DNA of 64,000 nt from Kryptolebias marmoratus. Its lineage: Eukaryota > Chordata > Actinopteri > Cyprinodontiformes > Rivulidae. The notes below the pieces were generated by a model. It was not told the DNA's origin. It searched no databases and worked only from the letters and a program-made list of their open reading frames with translations. Within the stretch, counting starts at the first letter, position 1; each line of letters opens with the position of its first letter. Below, piece after piece: positions 1 to 12,590 of this stretch. The translations under genes were made by a program, and so were the position numbers. The stretch lies in NCBI RefSeq assembly GCF_001649575.2, contig NC_051449.1, forward strand, positions 19,209,745 to 19,273,744. Direction: 5' to 3'.

Positions 1-2228
1 GTAGCCTTATTGATTTACTTGTTATGTTTTATGGTGATGTAGACAGATGTTTGAACCTTATGGTGTTGTTGTGGTTGTCAGTTTGAAACACAACTCTATT
101 ACCTTCAGTCCAGACGTCCTACCACGACTTGAAATGAGAGCACCAGTGGTTACTTTTGTAACTTCCGGTCTGTAGCTATAACCTCAAATAGATCTGGAAT
201 AAAATCACTCTTTCAGGCAAACCAAAGTAAATTTGAGGGAAATGCAGCGTTCATAAGTGAGCTGCAGGTTTTACTTACTGCTTCACGACTTTGGGAGGAT
301 GTTATTTGAGCTTCAAGACATAAAAAGGCAAGAATTTGACTTTACATCTCGAAATGAGAGCTATTGAAACAATAACTATGTCTCCTGGTACTTACTTTAC
401 ATATAAGTCATCTTATTTAACTTCTTAGATTAGGACACACTTGAGGATTAAGTGATCAGTATTAAGAATTCACAGACACATAGAACTGTAAAGTGTAATA
501 CTTTGATTCTCTTGCTTACACAACCATTTTTATGTTTTTTCCCTAATGAAATCTGTTCAGATTGCTGAGACTTACTGCCCTGTCTGGGTGACAGTCTGAA
601 ATAAGTGCCACAATAAATAAAAAAACACTATTACTTCTGGTGCTTATATAACATGATCCATACAATTTTTTAAAATTGTCTATTTAATCTATAGTTGTGT
701 TCAGTGTCTAAAGCTTTGATTTAGCTTTATTTATTAGTCTAAAATGTTAATCAGATGAATCATCTAGCACTTAAACTTAGAAAAGCATCCTATGAGCTTA
801 GTATTTTATTCAAAACTTTCTTATTGTTGGTTTAAAAAAATGATTTGTGTATGATGGATGGGCATTGCAGTAATTGTTATTTGGCCACTTGTGGCATACA
901 GAATTTAGCTGTAAGTAAGTTATTCCTCAAAAACATTTACCTATGAATGCTACTGGCCCTTAGCAACATTAGCATTTCTTTGTAGTTTCTGGGATGGATG
1001 TCAGCTAGCTGAAGTTTTTGCTCTGTTTGAGTCTCCATCACCACTTAAGACATTTCAAAATGTTTGGCTTTAAATAGTAATGGCATGATTTTTTTTTTTT
1101 GGTCAAGTTTACCCCAGCAAAATACTGACTTTGTCCTTCTGCTTGACGTTTGATGATTAGCATGTAGGATAAAAAATGTTTTTTGTAGTTTTTCTACAAA
1201 ACTTAGCTGCTTACCTTGTTGAGAGAAGTTAGAGTACACAAACCTTAGAGCTGTGGGATGGAAACCAAACAGAATAAAAGTAGCATTCCTTGCCACCTTG
1301 GATACAAAATCTTAAAGACAGTTCTTGCCAAATCTGTTAGTGCTGACTGTGCAATGTGGATGGCTCTCAGCTACGATTACAACAAATTTTAACTCAATAT
1401 ATGTAAATTTGACAGAGTTGGAGCCATTTTGGTATTTGATAACGTCAACTAGCTGTGGTGGCCATCTTGAATTGGGCTGACTCCAAATGTTAGTTGTAGA
1501 TGTACATCCAGTGATTACTGTCTGGAAGGTTCAACAAAATCCGTCCACTGGTTCATGAGGTATTTTGCTAACAGACAAAAGAGCACACGGACACACACGG
1601 ACACAAGCAATTCCATGACTGCTTGCCTTTCATTTAGGCATGTGATAATTAGCTCAAAGAGAATGCTACACAAAGAAAGAAAATCTGAAGAGGGCATTTA
1701 ATTAATTCCTTTTGTAAAATTATAATAATATCATTGCTTTAAAACTTAATAGCCAACTTTTTAAAATAAAAGTTGCAATACATTATGTTTTCACCTTAAT
1801 AAGATGCCTAATTTGAGAATTTTATGTAATGTAAAGAAGACGCAGCAGGTAATATGGAAATCATGCTTTCAACTATGTGGACTTTGTGGTAGCACCAAAC
1901 AAAACAGACCAGAGGTCAAAGCGCGAGCACAAGAAAGACATCAAGGACACTTGTTTTGAGAAAATACTTTGAAAGGAGATTTGCTGCAGTTTGCTTCATA
2001 ACTAGAGAATCTATTTTTCAGGAACCATAAGGACATGAAATCATATTTTCTGGAGAACATTGATTTATTTGGGGGGGTTTGGAATGGACATGAGTCAAAC
2101 TTGCACATTGTTTCCACCTATCAGGTAGTAGTGAAAACTATAGAGCCGAAATCAAATGTTGCACAGCTGACTCAAAAATAGTTTCACAACAAGCACACAA
2201 ACTCCTCCCTGTTCCCACACCGACTCAC
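1..2228 (-). other. tmtops: TMT opsin intron 2 (5' part, cut by window edge)
   Basis: This stretch follows the donor of exon 2 on the minus strand. I looked for the third opsin exon (helix 6 WxPY-type motif, helix 7 AKS and NPxIY) on this strand and saw none, so the intron extends past the window. The only recognisable content is a dispersed-repeat copy near 1330-1630. Confidence 0.8.
1330..1630 (-). repeat. Dispersed repeat family A, copy 1
   Basis: This copy shares a core with five others in the window. The core has a 'gtggccatcttgaattggg' segment, then 'ttgtagatgtacatcc', then 'gattactgtctg', then a segment close to 'aaaatccgtccactggttca' and 'ttttgctaacaga'. No coding potential is visible. 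Other copies are near 10855, 22005, 43905, 49590 and 62105. It is probably a non-autonomous DNA transposon, but I cannot name it. Confidence 0.7.
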
Positions 2229-2557
2229 CTGCTTTATAGCATACAGCAGCTTCCCGTAGCAGAAGACAATCACCAGAAAAGGCCCAATGAGGCAGAAGAC
2301 AAACAGGCAGATTATGTAAGATATGTTGTTTACTGTCTTGGCTGTCCAGTCAACGGAGCAGGTGGTTCCAGGACCTTCTAGACCGTAGTGGCTCCAGCCA
2401 AAGAGTGGTGGCAAGGTCCATAAGAGGGAGTAAACCCAGGAGAGTAGGATGCCCAGAGAGATCTTGCGGTAGTTGGAGGCGTCCGCCTCTGCAGGGGTTA
2501 TCATGGTGCTGTAGCGCTCATAGGAAAGGACAGCCAGGGAGATCAAGGACACAATGC
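2229..2557 (-). CDS. tmtops: TMT opsin, exon 2
   Basis: This exon encodes residues 127 (last two bases of the codon) to 236, covering helices 3-5. It follows acceptor TTTGTAG, and its first two bases complete the Gly codon opened by exon 1 (SLC-G-IVSL), confirming the join. Visible: ERY at 140-142 (the DRY motif that contacts the G protein); W167 in helix 4; the second extracellular loop with E187, equivalent to rhodopsin E181, which can act as counterion when position 113 is not Glu; C193 for the conserved disulfide; and helix 5 ending in YGKLLYAIKQ. The exon is 329 bp and ends on a whole codon before donor GTGAGT (2228-2223), so the next intron is phase 0. There are no stops or frameshifts. 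Helices 6-7, the retinal lysine and the C-terminus are absent and must lie left of the window. Confidence 0.93.
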
Positions 2558-3539
2558 CTACAAAGCAGATAGGATACACAATAAACACTTGTATCAATTT
2601 ACAGGCACGCAGTGTTAATTAACCTCTAACATACAGATGACAAGAGGGATTAAATACAAGACACAGGCAGACAAGAATGAAAACAGTTTTGCAAGTGTGT
2701 TCTTGTCTGTTTAATTGGATCATAAACCAGGGATTGAAGCGCTCTGCCTGTCCAATGCGTTCTACTGTGATTTGAAGCTTTTACAGCTCTTTCTCTGAAA
2801 TCAGAAGGGCAGCTAAAATGAGCTTCATGGTTTATCAGTTCACACAAAGAGTGAGATGTGGCTTAAGAAAATAATTGCCTGACTGAGAAGTGCAGAACAG
2901 CAAAACTATAGCTAATGGAATCCAGTATTTTAGTTCCCATTGTGCGGGCTGCACCAAATCCCCACTGCTTCAAATTAGGAACAATGGTGCCACCTGAAAT
3001 GTCTCTGACAGAGGCAGCACAGTGCAAACAACACAGAAACTTCAAGGAACTTTCTTATCCTTTCTGTGCCCCCTTGCTGAACACATTCAATGTGTTTTGA
3101 TTCTTTTGTGTCTGTGTCACACAGAGCTGTAGAGGCTGAGGAGCAGGAGGCAGAAGCTTGATGTTGATGCTGACCTCTTGGCCTTTTCCTCCGGTTTGAT
3201 ATTTGTTTTGAAGCCATAATGATCCATAGGCCTGTCAGTAAAGCCAATTGATTTTCAGTGGCAGTGAAGGAGACTTGAACCCAATGCTTTTGCCTTTCAC
3301 CAACAGCTCAGAACGACGAATGGATTAAGTTCAAAAGTGTGAACAGAAAGGCAGCAGAGGATGTGATAAAACTTAATGAAATGAAAACAAATTTTAGCTT
3401 TGCAAAAAACGGGGTGCTGTTTTTGTATCTGCATGCTTTGATAGTGAAAATACAGCACATTGAGCAAACACTGTACACTTCTGCAAAGTGTTGGGTTAGA
3501 TACAGTAGTTGCAGTGGTCTGTTTGCCCTTAGATATTGG

Positions 3540-4360
3540 ACTCATTTTGCTTTTCTTCAGAAACTGATGTTTCACCACTTTGTCAAGGTCTGGGAGAAGT
3601 GCCAAATTGTCACCCTCAGAAAAAAGAACATTGGTTAGGATGTTCAGGAACCAACGAAGCTTGAGCTTACCATAAACTGGAAACTGCTGGAACATCAGTT
3701 TCACTGTCTACAGTAAAACAAGTTCTACATTTCTGTGAACTGAGAGAGTGCCGACCAAGAAAGCTGCTTCAAAAGTGACACTTTCAAGCCTCTGGAGAAC
3801 TGTTGTATGATCAGAAAAGCCAAAGATTGAGCTATTTGTCTACAATGATGAGAAGTGTGTCATGGTGAGGCTTTCAAACCTAAGACCGTACCATTTCTCA
3901 AGAAAAAAAAAGATTATATATATCAACCATGGTAGTGGTAGGATCATGCTGTGGTACTAGTGCATTGCACAAAACAAAGTGGATGGAATAATGAAAGAGG
4001 TCTACCCCCAAATTCTTCAATTCCACCTCAAATCAACACCCAGACAGTTGAAACTTGAACACAATTGGGTGTTCCAACACGACACAAATCCCTAAAACAA
4101 ATGAAAACGTATAAAGCAGGCTTACTATGAACTTCTGTAATGGCCTTCCCAATGCACAGACCTCAAACTTATTGCAAATTAGTGGACTATGCTTAAAAGA
4201 CGGGTCTGTGTCAGGAAACCAACCAATTTAAATGAACTCTACCAATTCTGTCATGAAGAGTGATCAAATGACCAGCCAGAATTACACCTTAAGCTTGTTG
4301 ATGGATATAAAAGGTATGCGGTCATGGTGCAACTTGCTAGAAGACAATTAACTAAATATT
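3540..4360 (+). mobile_element. Degenerate Tc1/mariner transposase relic
   Basis: Read on the plus strand across many frameshifts and stops, this matches a fish Tc1 transposase. The N-terminal part has ELTINWKLLEHQFHCLQ-like text (about 3660-3715), followed by a decayed PRKLLQK segment. The central part reads NHGSGRIMLW (about 3925-3955), then NKVDGIM and WVFQHDTNP (around 4070-4090, the second catalytic Asp region). The C-terminal part reads TNLNELYQFCHEE-like and KLVDGYKR (4230-4320). Terminal repeats are not resolved. It is a dead copy inside opsin intron 1. Confidence 0.8.
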
Positions 4361-4904
4361 AGTTAGGATGTATGTATATAAACTTGAGTCTGTATGCTAA
4401 AATTTGAACCTAGAGTAAAAATCCCTATGAATTCAAACATTCTTGTTTTTCTTTGAAATTGTATTTTGTATTGTCATTCTATGGAAAAAGAACAATTCCA
4501 ATAAATAATAAAAGCCCTAAATTAATGACATTCACCACTAACATTGTATTGATCAAGTTCTGATAATTTTCTAACTCAAACAACATGCATCCAAAAAGTA
4601 AGTAGAAAAGGAAGTAACTAAATAAATGTTGTGTAGCTTGTGGATCTCTGTTGTTTATGTTGATACTTAAAAGTATGATAGTTATAAAAATAGTCTCTCC
4701 AATGAATGCCTCTCTTACCCATCGTCATGACTTATTGTCCATCAGATTTGAACATTTTCACTAATCATATTAGCCAGCAAACTAAAGGTAACTGATGTAA
4801 TAAACACTGATGATGGAGGAAGTATCTTACAGGATTCCTGTTCAGAACTATATTACAGCATGTCACATCCTTAGTAAAGTCATAAAACTCTTGAGTGCAA
4901 GACT

Positions 4905-5055
4905 TTATTGTAACCCTCTTTAAACCTGCTTTGTCTTCTTCAGGATCACAGGAGGCTGGAGTCTATCCCAGAAATCAAATTAATCAACCAGGTATTAGTC
5001 CCAAAAATGAGCAGCAGGATCCCCTGGACAAATCACCAATCCTTCACAAGGTTTT
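4905..5055 (+). repeat. Dispersed repeat family E fragment
   Basis: The segments 'cttcaggatcacaggaggct', 'ggagtctatcccag' and 'ggacaaatcaccaatccttc' match the common fish repeat also found here at 16472-16745, 36868-36925 and 55738-56042. It is a short, decayed fragment with no coding capacity. Confidence 0.5.
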
Positions 5056-5199
5056 TAAACTGTACATATAGGTCAGAAAATTAAATAATTGCATCGTTTT
5101 TAAAGACAAAAATGATCCATGTAAGTTTCTGGATATATTTTAAAGACCAAAATGATGTATTGTAAATTTCTGGATACATAGTAATAAAAAACGATTTAG

Positions 5200-5440
5200 A
5201 AAATCAAGCAAAGCACTGGAATGCACTCAAAGCGTGTTTGGCTCCAATCAGAGTACGTTAAGTTGGGCTGGGAGCACGAGTTGCAGTAAATCCTTGAGGT
5301 GATTGATGCATCAACACATCTCCAAACTATATTAATCATCTCTGAGTGAAAATAAATCACACTTCTCCACAGCTTATTAGCAGCTTTCATTCCAGGCTCT
5401 CATTCAGAGACATCAACAGTGAGTCTCTGCAGTCATAATG
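5200..5440. other. Low-copy intronic stretch, possible conserved non-coding DNA
   Basis: This has balanced composition, no simple repeats and no resemblance to the transposons seen elsewhere. It includes homeodomain-like AT cores such as TTAATCAT and a TGATTGATGCATCA palindrome-like stretch. No splice-flanked coding frame is evident. Conservation cannot be judged from one sequence. Confidence 0.2.
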
Positions 5441-7999
5441 TTGTTGAAACCATCTGCTCTGACAATTTTCAAACTCAGGTTTACTGTATAAAAAAGTCCT
5501 TTAATATAAAAAATGTTTGTTTCAGCTGATTCTGTGTAATATCCATCACATCTTTGGTTACACAGCACACTGTGTGGGGACAAGAAAATCTTAAAGTTTT
5601 TGTAAAAGACTAACTAAATCCGACGCAGCAGCTGAATCTAATGTTCTAAACGAGAAGCAGCTTATGATCTGATAAAGTTTGTGAAGGAAAAACAAAATTT
5701 TTGTTCTGGCACTGCTTTGATTCTCATTCTGTTCTCCAGTTTATTTGTCTTCTGAAAAGCTTTCAAAACACTTTGTCTGATACAATATATCCAGCAGAAG
5801 ACAGTTTTAATGAAAAACACAGGACTGAATAAAGATGTGTTTGTTCTGGAAATCCCATTCCAGTGTTTTGTTTTCTTCAGCAATCAGGTGCACCAAACTA
5901 GTGTGAAATTTTACAAAGAAAAAAGGCAAACATTTCCAAACTCCCAGGGTGCATATGACTGATTGCTCTGGGCACCACATTTCAGTGACCATTAGTGATT
6001 TAAAGGTACGCAAATTCACACTGGACCATCACATCACTGCAATTATGATGCAAGAATACATTAGTCAGGTTGCAAATGTTTTTCCTAATTGCCACAAAAG
6101 AAAAGGAGTACAGGAGAATACTTTCTAAAGCCCTTTACATGAAAGCAAAGCAGGAATATCTCATTCAGATAAAACACAGGAGCTTGAAGACCTACTGGTT
6201 TGTTTCAAACCAGGAAAAGTTTCCTGGTGATCCTGGTGGTAGCAGTAGAGTGTGAGAGATCAATGAAGGCAAAGCCATAAGGTTAATAATTCATGCACGT
6301 TTAAATTCCATTTTTTCCTAATAAACACAATTGACATTATCAGGAGTTTTACAAACACCATCTGTGTATAAACAGCACAGAGTATTTAACATTTCATTTA
6401 GCATTTTTCACAATGGGGATGTCATTCAGTTCTGTATTGCCTTTTATTTTGCATCAAGTTTAGGTCAACTTTATTAACACAATCATTTCTTTAAATTTCC
6501 TAACATGAAAGGGATACTTTTCAGTTTTGGACTTTATCAAACTTGTTGTTTGATGCATGGTCTGAACAGCACTGAATCTAGTTCAAGTTGGATGAATAAA
6601 ACAAAATAATATGACTATTAGAAAATTTTATAATAGCGTTACTAGTTGATAATCCTGCCTACATGACCTGCTACCTCAGTGTCCCAACTACCAAGGCTGT
6701 TTTCGTTTGTTGCCTGTGTTCAGTAGAGTTATTACAGACGCATATTCCTGCCCCTCCAGCAAAAAAAAAAAAAACAGAACCGTAACATTATAATGAGAAA
6801 ACATATTTTTCACATGTAACATGATATTTTCTTGTTCCTACATAATGTCTTTTACATTCTGAAAAAAACATTTTCATGTTGTTACTATATAATATATATT
6901 TGTCATATAAGAACATTTTTTTTGCATACAGTGTTATCAAGAAAACATTTTGTTAGAGCATTTAATGTGATACTGTTCTATTTTAAATGTTTCTGGGTTG
7001 AAAACAATAAGCATCCATAGATTCTTGTCTATCTGTGTTACTGAACTTGTATGAAATTGTGAACTAGAAACCAAGCAAATGTATGAACCGTGATTTATGT
7101 AGACTGTTACACTCATAGGGAACAGATGTGATTATATAGAAACACAACACATATTAGCACTAAAACCTATTTTTTTTAATCCCATCTTTACCAGACTTTT
7201 ATTTTCAACTCATTACTTCGCATGTCACGTCACGCCGGAGCGCTGTTGTTCTGCTTTCTTTCTCCGTGCTGAGACCTCCAGTCACAACAAATTAACATCA
7301 CTCAGGTCAGGTGTTGCTTCTGCCTGCATGATGCACATATATAATCAATTCCTTTTCTTTGTGCAGCTTTTCTTTTTCCATAAGTCTGTATTGTTTGTGT
7401 AAAGGAGGAAAGTCTGACTTCAACATTCTGCAGGTGGACTCAGCAGTGCAAGGTTAATCCAGTGACACTGAGCAGAGCCTGCTTAAGCCACGAGCATCAG
7501 CGTTGGTGTCAAAGAGAAAAGAAGAATCTGTCCTCTTTCTCCATAATATTGGTAGACTATGTAAAATTCATCAAATGAAAGTTACAAAAAATGCAGAAAG
7601 GAGTGGAGAAGTGGTCAAGCAGCTAAATAAATACCAAGAAACTGATTGTAAAAGGTAGTGGATAAGAGTATATGAAGACTGACTAGAAAATGTCTGAAGA
7701 AATTCTAAAGAGTCCCAATGCAGCTACTGTCCAGATTCCTAAACAAATCAAATGTCTTCTCTAAAGCCCAAGAGGAATTTGGAACATTTGTAATAATATA
7801 AGCTGACAAAATGAAGGCGTTTTGATGTTTAAAGTGTGTAAGAAATTTAAAGAGTACCACAATAAAAACAAATATTAAAAAGCTGCTGCCAGTGGCTGAA
7901 TGGGGTCACCATGGTAAACACATGCCTGTGTCTTGCACTCTTAATTAGACAGTCATACAGAAACAGACACTAGAAAGTAAGTTTCGGACAAACAGTCAC

Positions 8000-8122
8000 T
8001 ATGAGCTATTGTTGTATTGAAAAAAATCTCCTAATCTATAGGTAGCAGAAGTGTCCGGTGGCCACACATAGTTTTTTTGTGTGCCAATGGTGTTTTATGT
8101 AGGCAACACGACAAATTAAAAA

Positions 8123-8153
<31 letters not shown>

Positions 8154-9540
8154 AGAGTCTGAGATCAGATAGGCTACAATGGACGTCATTGAGATTTTGA
8201 GTGTGTGCACTTGCACTCTGGGCAGAGAGGGACAGCCTAGCTGAAAAAATACAAAAATGTGTTTTCATGTAAAAACTGTTTAGGAGGTGAAAAGTTTGTG
8301 GAAATAAAAACAGTGTTTGCAAAAAAGTTTGAAAGTTTACACAACTTTACATGACTGCGTATGCAGAGTGGACATCAATAAGTGTGGGTGCGGCTTTGAA
8401 GAGTATCAATCCAGTGGTGGAAGAGGTCATAGTGTTGTGTGCAAAATCAGTCCATGGTAGGTGAGATCTCCAGGTGATGGGATTAAAAGAGGCAACACAT
8501 CTTAGGGCAGCCTCTAATTCCTGATTTATTTTTTAAGTACGACCGTTTGACTAGGGATGGAATCCCGTCAGAGGCATGAAGAGCAGTACAGAAAGTTTTT
8601 CAGACTTGTGACACATATTGAGGTTTTTGATTAGAGACTATGGCAACAGGTATTCCATGTAGATGAAAAACATGGCTGACCAGAAGTTAAGCAGTCTCCG
8701 TAGCTGATGGAAGCTTGGGCAAGGGGAGATAATGAACAGCCTTGGAAAATCTATAAATGATAGTGAGTACTGTGGTATTCCCTTTGAAAGGAGGCAGCCA
8801 TGTTATGAAGTCCAGAGAGATGTAAAATCAAGGATGACTAGGAGTGAGCAATAGCTGCAGGAGACAGAAGGGAGGACGGTTACTGGTCTTGTTTCATACA
8901 CACTTGGGACAGGGTGGTACATATTCTTGAGTGTCCTTGTCCATGGGCCACCAAAAAGATCCATGGAGGACAATAAGCATTTGGTTGATCCCTGCATAGC
9001 AGGTGAGTTTTGCTGTGTAAATTCCATTGGAGGGCCTTGGACTGTACCATTAAAGAATGAAGTCTCTATCAGGAGCCTCCATTTCTAGGTTTGGGTTTAG
9101 TGTCCTAGGCCTATCTGATGAGGTCCTCAATATCCCATATAAGAACTCCAATAGTCCACAAGGAGGGCAGGATGTCCTCAGAGGATTTGGATTTGTCAGA
9201 ACAAGAGAATTAGCATGAGAGGGCACATGGCTTGGCATGGCAGGAACCTGGACATTAGGTGGTGGTGAAGTGGACGCATTTGAAGCGCACAGACCATTGA
9301 GCCTATCAGGAGCTAAGTCACTTGGCAGATTGAAGACAAGCCAAGGTTTTGTAATCTTTTCAGACAATGATGGGTAACTTGGATCCTTCTAGCCAGTGAT
9401 GCTGTTCCTCCAGGGCCACCTTATGGCAAGTAGCTTCCTGTTACCAGAAAATTTAAAGGAGTGGTCATTGCCCCCCAGCCCCTCTTTAGTGGCAGCCTTG
9501 TCCTTTAGGTTTGAGAAATTCTGTCTTCAGGATTTTGTTT
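8000..9540 (-). mobile_element. Degenerate Ty3/gypsy LTR-retrotransposon pol fragment
   Basis: Read on the minus strand with several stops and frameshifts, the order is that of a gypsy polyprotein. An RNase H piece (TGNRKLLAI.., then a GWKDPSYP-like segment, about 9480-9360) is followed, after a deleted or scrambled stretch, by an integrase zinc-finger remnant (CPKCV, 8900-8930). The integrase core follows: [16 protein letters not shown] (about 8830-8780), [16 protein letters not shown] (about 8760-8710) and HVFHLHGIP.. QYVSQVWKTFCTAL (about 8680-8580). Traces of the integrase C-terminal region reach 8160. No LTRs are recognisable. It is long dead. Confidence 0.78.
8130..8154 (+). repeat. Poly-A run (25 A)
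   Basis: This is an uninterrupted run of A on the plus strand inside the gypsy relic. Minus-strand frames across it give poly-Phe, which is an artefact. It could be a slippage tract or the tail of a small retroposed sequence. Confidence 0.9.
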
Positions 9541-10059
9541 GAAGTGTGTTTAAGAATGCATCATTAATCTGTGCTAATAATTGCAATGCAACCCTCTGAA
9601 TTGTAATCAAATTAAATCGCGAGGAGCCTAAAGATTCCCATCCTTACAGCACATTATTTCTAGTCAAATCACATTTTATATAATTTGAATGTTTGTTTGT
9701 TTTTTTCAAAGCTACGCGACGTGAAAACTGACAAAAACTGTGACAGAAACCAAGCAGAATAGTAATAAGGGTGCTTCGATACTTAAATGCACTGGCACTC
9801 TTAACAACACGCATCTCACAAACTGTCATTAGATAAGCTTTAGGCATAAAATCAAAGCATTAGACCCTATATGTTCAGTTAATTAAAGTGTAAAAAGTTA
9901 CAGGCTGAAAACAGGAGGTAGAAATCATCCTGAGGAGGGAGCAGAAAAACTCAGTTCTACACTCAAGCATACAATGTGTTTCGTCAATAACAACGTGCCC
10001 CTTTGATTTGAAGGTAAATTGATCTTTTGGAAATGTTCGCAGAGTTGGTGAAGACAGAC

Positions 10060-10410
10060 AGTCGCTTTGTCAAAGCTGCAGTGAGAATTATTCACCTAAA
10101 CAATCAATTTCACTTTTCCTCTCTCTGACCCTCCCTCACTCTTTCTTTCTCTCCGTTTTTATGAGTCCACTGAAGAATTACTCGTCCATAACCAATGGAG
10201 GCTCTAATGATGTCTGGCAGCCATTGCTCTCACTGCCGTTTACACACATACGTTCTCTGTCTTCCTGCAACGCCTTCGCCTGTTAAAATCCAACTAAAAC
10301 AGACAGATTTTAATAAATTGGCTCCTTGTGGATGTCAGCGTTCAAATGGCGCTCACAGCAAGACGCTGAACGCTGGCTTGCTTTTTTTTTTCATCGTAAT
10401 ACGACTGAAA
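10060..10410. other. Low-copy intronic stretch, possible conserved non-coding DNA
   Basis: This has unusually balanced composition for the intron and retains CpG in several places. No repeat-family signature is visible. A short pyrimidine tract (CTCTCTCTGACCCTCCCTC-type) lies near 10120-10155. The 72-codon plus-strand frame (10195-10413) has no recognisable domain. Whether it is conserved cannot be told from this sequence alone. Confidence 0.2.
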
Positions 10411-10854
10411 TGAAGTAATTCTGTTCTGGAAGTGAATGTGACAGAAAATGTGTTTATAAAAAGAATATCTGTAAGAGATTCCTTGCAGGAACATAGTTTC
10501 GTTAAATTGGCCTGTATCTGTATGGAATGTTGAACATTACAGAAGGAGGGAAACAGTGGGGTACCTTTAAGGCATGGGTGGCTCCATAAATCTGACAGTG
10601 TGAGTAAAACTGCTGCTTTGAGTGGAAACTGAAGAAGCAAAAGTTACAAAAACATTGATCAATTAAAGGCTTAGCATTCCTTAAAGGAATGCCCGCTGCC
10701 TTTCATGCCAGAGTTTTAGACGAAGATCATCTTTTTATGAGAAATGATGGAGCTATAGTCGCTTTGGTGAAACCTTAAAAATAATATTATGTGTAATCTC
10801 CCTGGATCTGTTAACACTTAAAATAAACTGATTTATAGCAACTTTTCTGTTTAC

Positions 10855-10990
10855 TAAGATTGGTTCGCTGTGTTGGACATCTTGAATTGGGTTGAATCCA
10901 ACACTTAATCAGTTGTAAATGTATATCCAATGATTACTGTCTGAGAGTTTCATTAAAATCTGTCTAGTTGTTCATGAGATCTTGCTAATA
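10855..10990 (-). repeat. Dispersed repeat family A, copy 2
   Basis: In the same orientation as copy 1, it shows 'gacatcttgaattgggttga', then 'cagttgtaaatgtatatcca', then 'atgattactgtctgagagtt', then 'ttgttcatgagatcttgcta'. It is shorter than the copies at 43905 and 62105. Confidence 0.7.
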
Positions 10991-12310
10991 GACAGATAGA
11001 GTTGATACAACAGTTAATGCCAAAGCTTTAAGTACAGATCCCATACAGAGCTCAGAGTATGACACAGAGCACATAAAATAGTGGTAATGTTCTCATGTAG
11101 CAAAGAAAGAATCCAACTTCATCTCTTTTTACTTTCCTTTAGCTAGACTTTCACGCAGAGAACTAAGAAGGCTCTGAATCATCTCTAGATCACAGTAAAG
11201 AGGTGAAAACTTCCACATTAACAGTTATCACAGCTCTGCTGTTTGGTCTCAGGGCTGATTGTTGGTTCCCAGCAGCTCCTCCACTGAGAACCAGTTTTAA
11301 CCAGCAGGAGATTAGACTCATCGAACTGAATGGGAGAGAACCTTTTGTGAAACATTTATGAGACCTTTATAGAAACTTCATCAGAGTAAAGCTAGGGCTG
11401 CTGACTATGAGAGTCCAGCACAAAATATTCTGTCGATCTGCAGCCGTAAAGTGAGGCCGGGCTGAGGTCTCCGTTTCTGAGGAGCTCTTAATATTTTACC
11501 AAATACTGTTTCTCAAACTTGTACAAAGCAATGTTTTCATTGACCTGAGATAAGAAACTGACATTAAAATTCACTGCCTTTGGTAAAGCTATGTTTACTG
11601 CGAGAAACAAACAAATTGAATATACTGAAAACAGGATCGATGACTTCTACAGTAAACGTTAGGCAGTACATTTTATTCCAGAGGATTTTAAAGTGGCACA
11701 CATATTAACAATCAAAACAGTAAATGTGCCAAAGTTTTAAATCCTATCAGTATCCAAACAGAAATAAAGTTTAGGAATTTACAAAACTTTGCGTTTAAAA
11801 TCATATTTTTAATTATTCACAATGTCAATTAAAGCTAAAGAGCCCAAAGCGAACCTCTGGGAATCCTGAACAATCATTATTTGCTAACACATCCTTTGCG
11901 TCAAATCACACTTTGTAAATGAGTTTTATAATTACTGTGGGATTCTAAGCCTTTTTTCAGCTAAATAAATAAATCTAATTCTGTTCCTGAGTTATCATTT
12001 CATTTCATGCTTTGGTCTGCAGAGGTCTGCCTCTGGTGTTCAAAGGCTTTGGGGTCAAAGGACTGCAGGGGTGTTCTGAAAAGAAATTATGAACAAATAA
12101 TGTCTTACCTGTGGTGCATGGCTCTCTAACTGTTTGGAGAATATAGTTACAGTCTGAAAGCACTGATGATCTCATGGCTAGTCCAAACAGGACCAAAGCT
12201 AAAGAGGATTGCCGTTTTAAAACAACTTTGAAAATGTTATGATGGTTTATGTGACACAATTTTATAAACCATTACATTGCAGTTATTTTGCATTACACAG
12301 TTATTCTAGC

Positions 12311-12590
12311 AGAAATATCATGAAATTCCTACAGGAAGTGATCCAGGCTGCTCCAGAAGTGCTACAGCTAGCTGCTGCTGCCAATATATATGCTTGCAAA
12401 TAACCACTGAATTCTCTGTAAATGATGTGAAAATGATGGCAGCATAAAAGTTTATGAAATAGCATTTGAATGAGCTGTGACCTATGACCTTTGTTTTATG
12501 ATGACAGTAATTCACTCTGGTCTTTGCTGCGTTCAGACGAGCCATCAATTTAGTCAAAATTAAACTCTTGTTTCTTAAAACTAAACTTTC
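12311..12590 (+). repeat. Dispersed repeat family B, copy 1
   Basis: Colinear with 60333-60660. Shared landmarks in order are 'aaattcctacagg', 'gctagctgctgctgccaata', 'atgcttgcaaata', 'gaattctctgtaaatgatgt', 'tttatgaaatagca' and 'cagacgagccatcaattta', ending in 'aattaaactcttgtttctt'. It is non-coding, and its type is unknown. Confidence 0.65.

Noticed and set aside
1..2228. Third opsin exon in the left-hand 2.2 kb
   Set aside because: I looked for the helix 6-7 motifs on the minus strand and found none.
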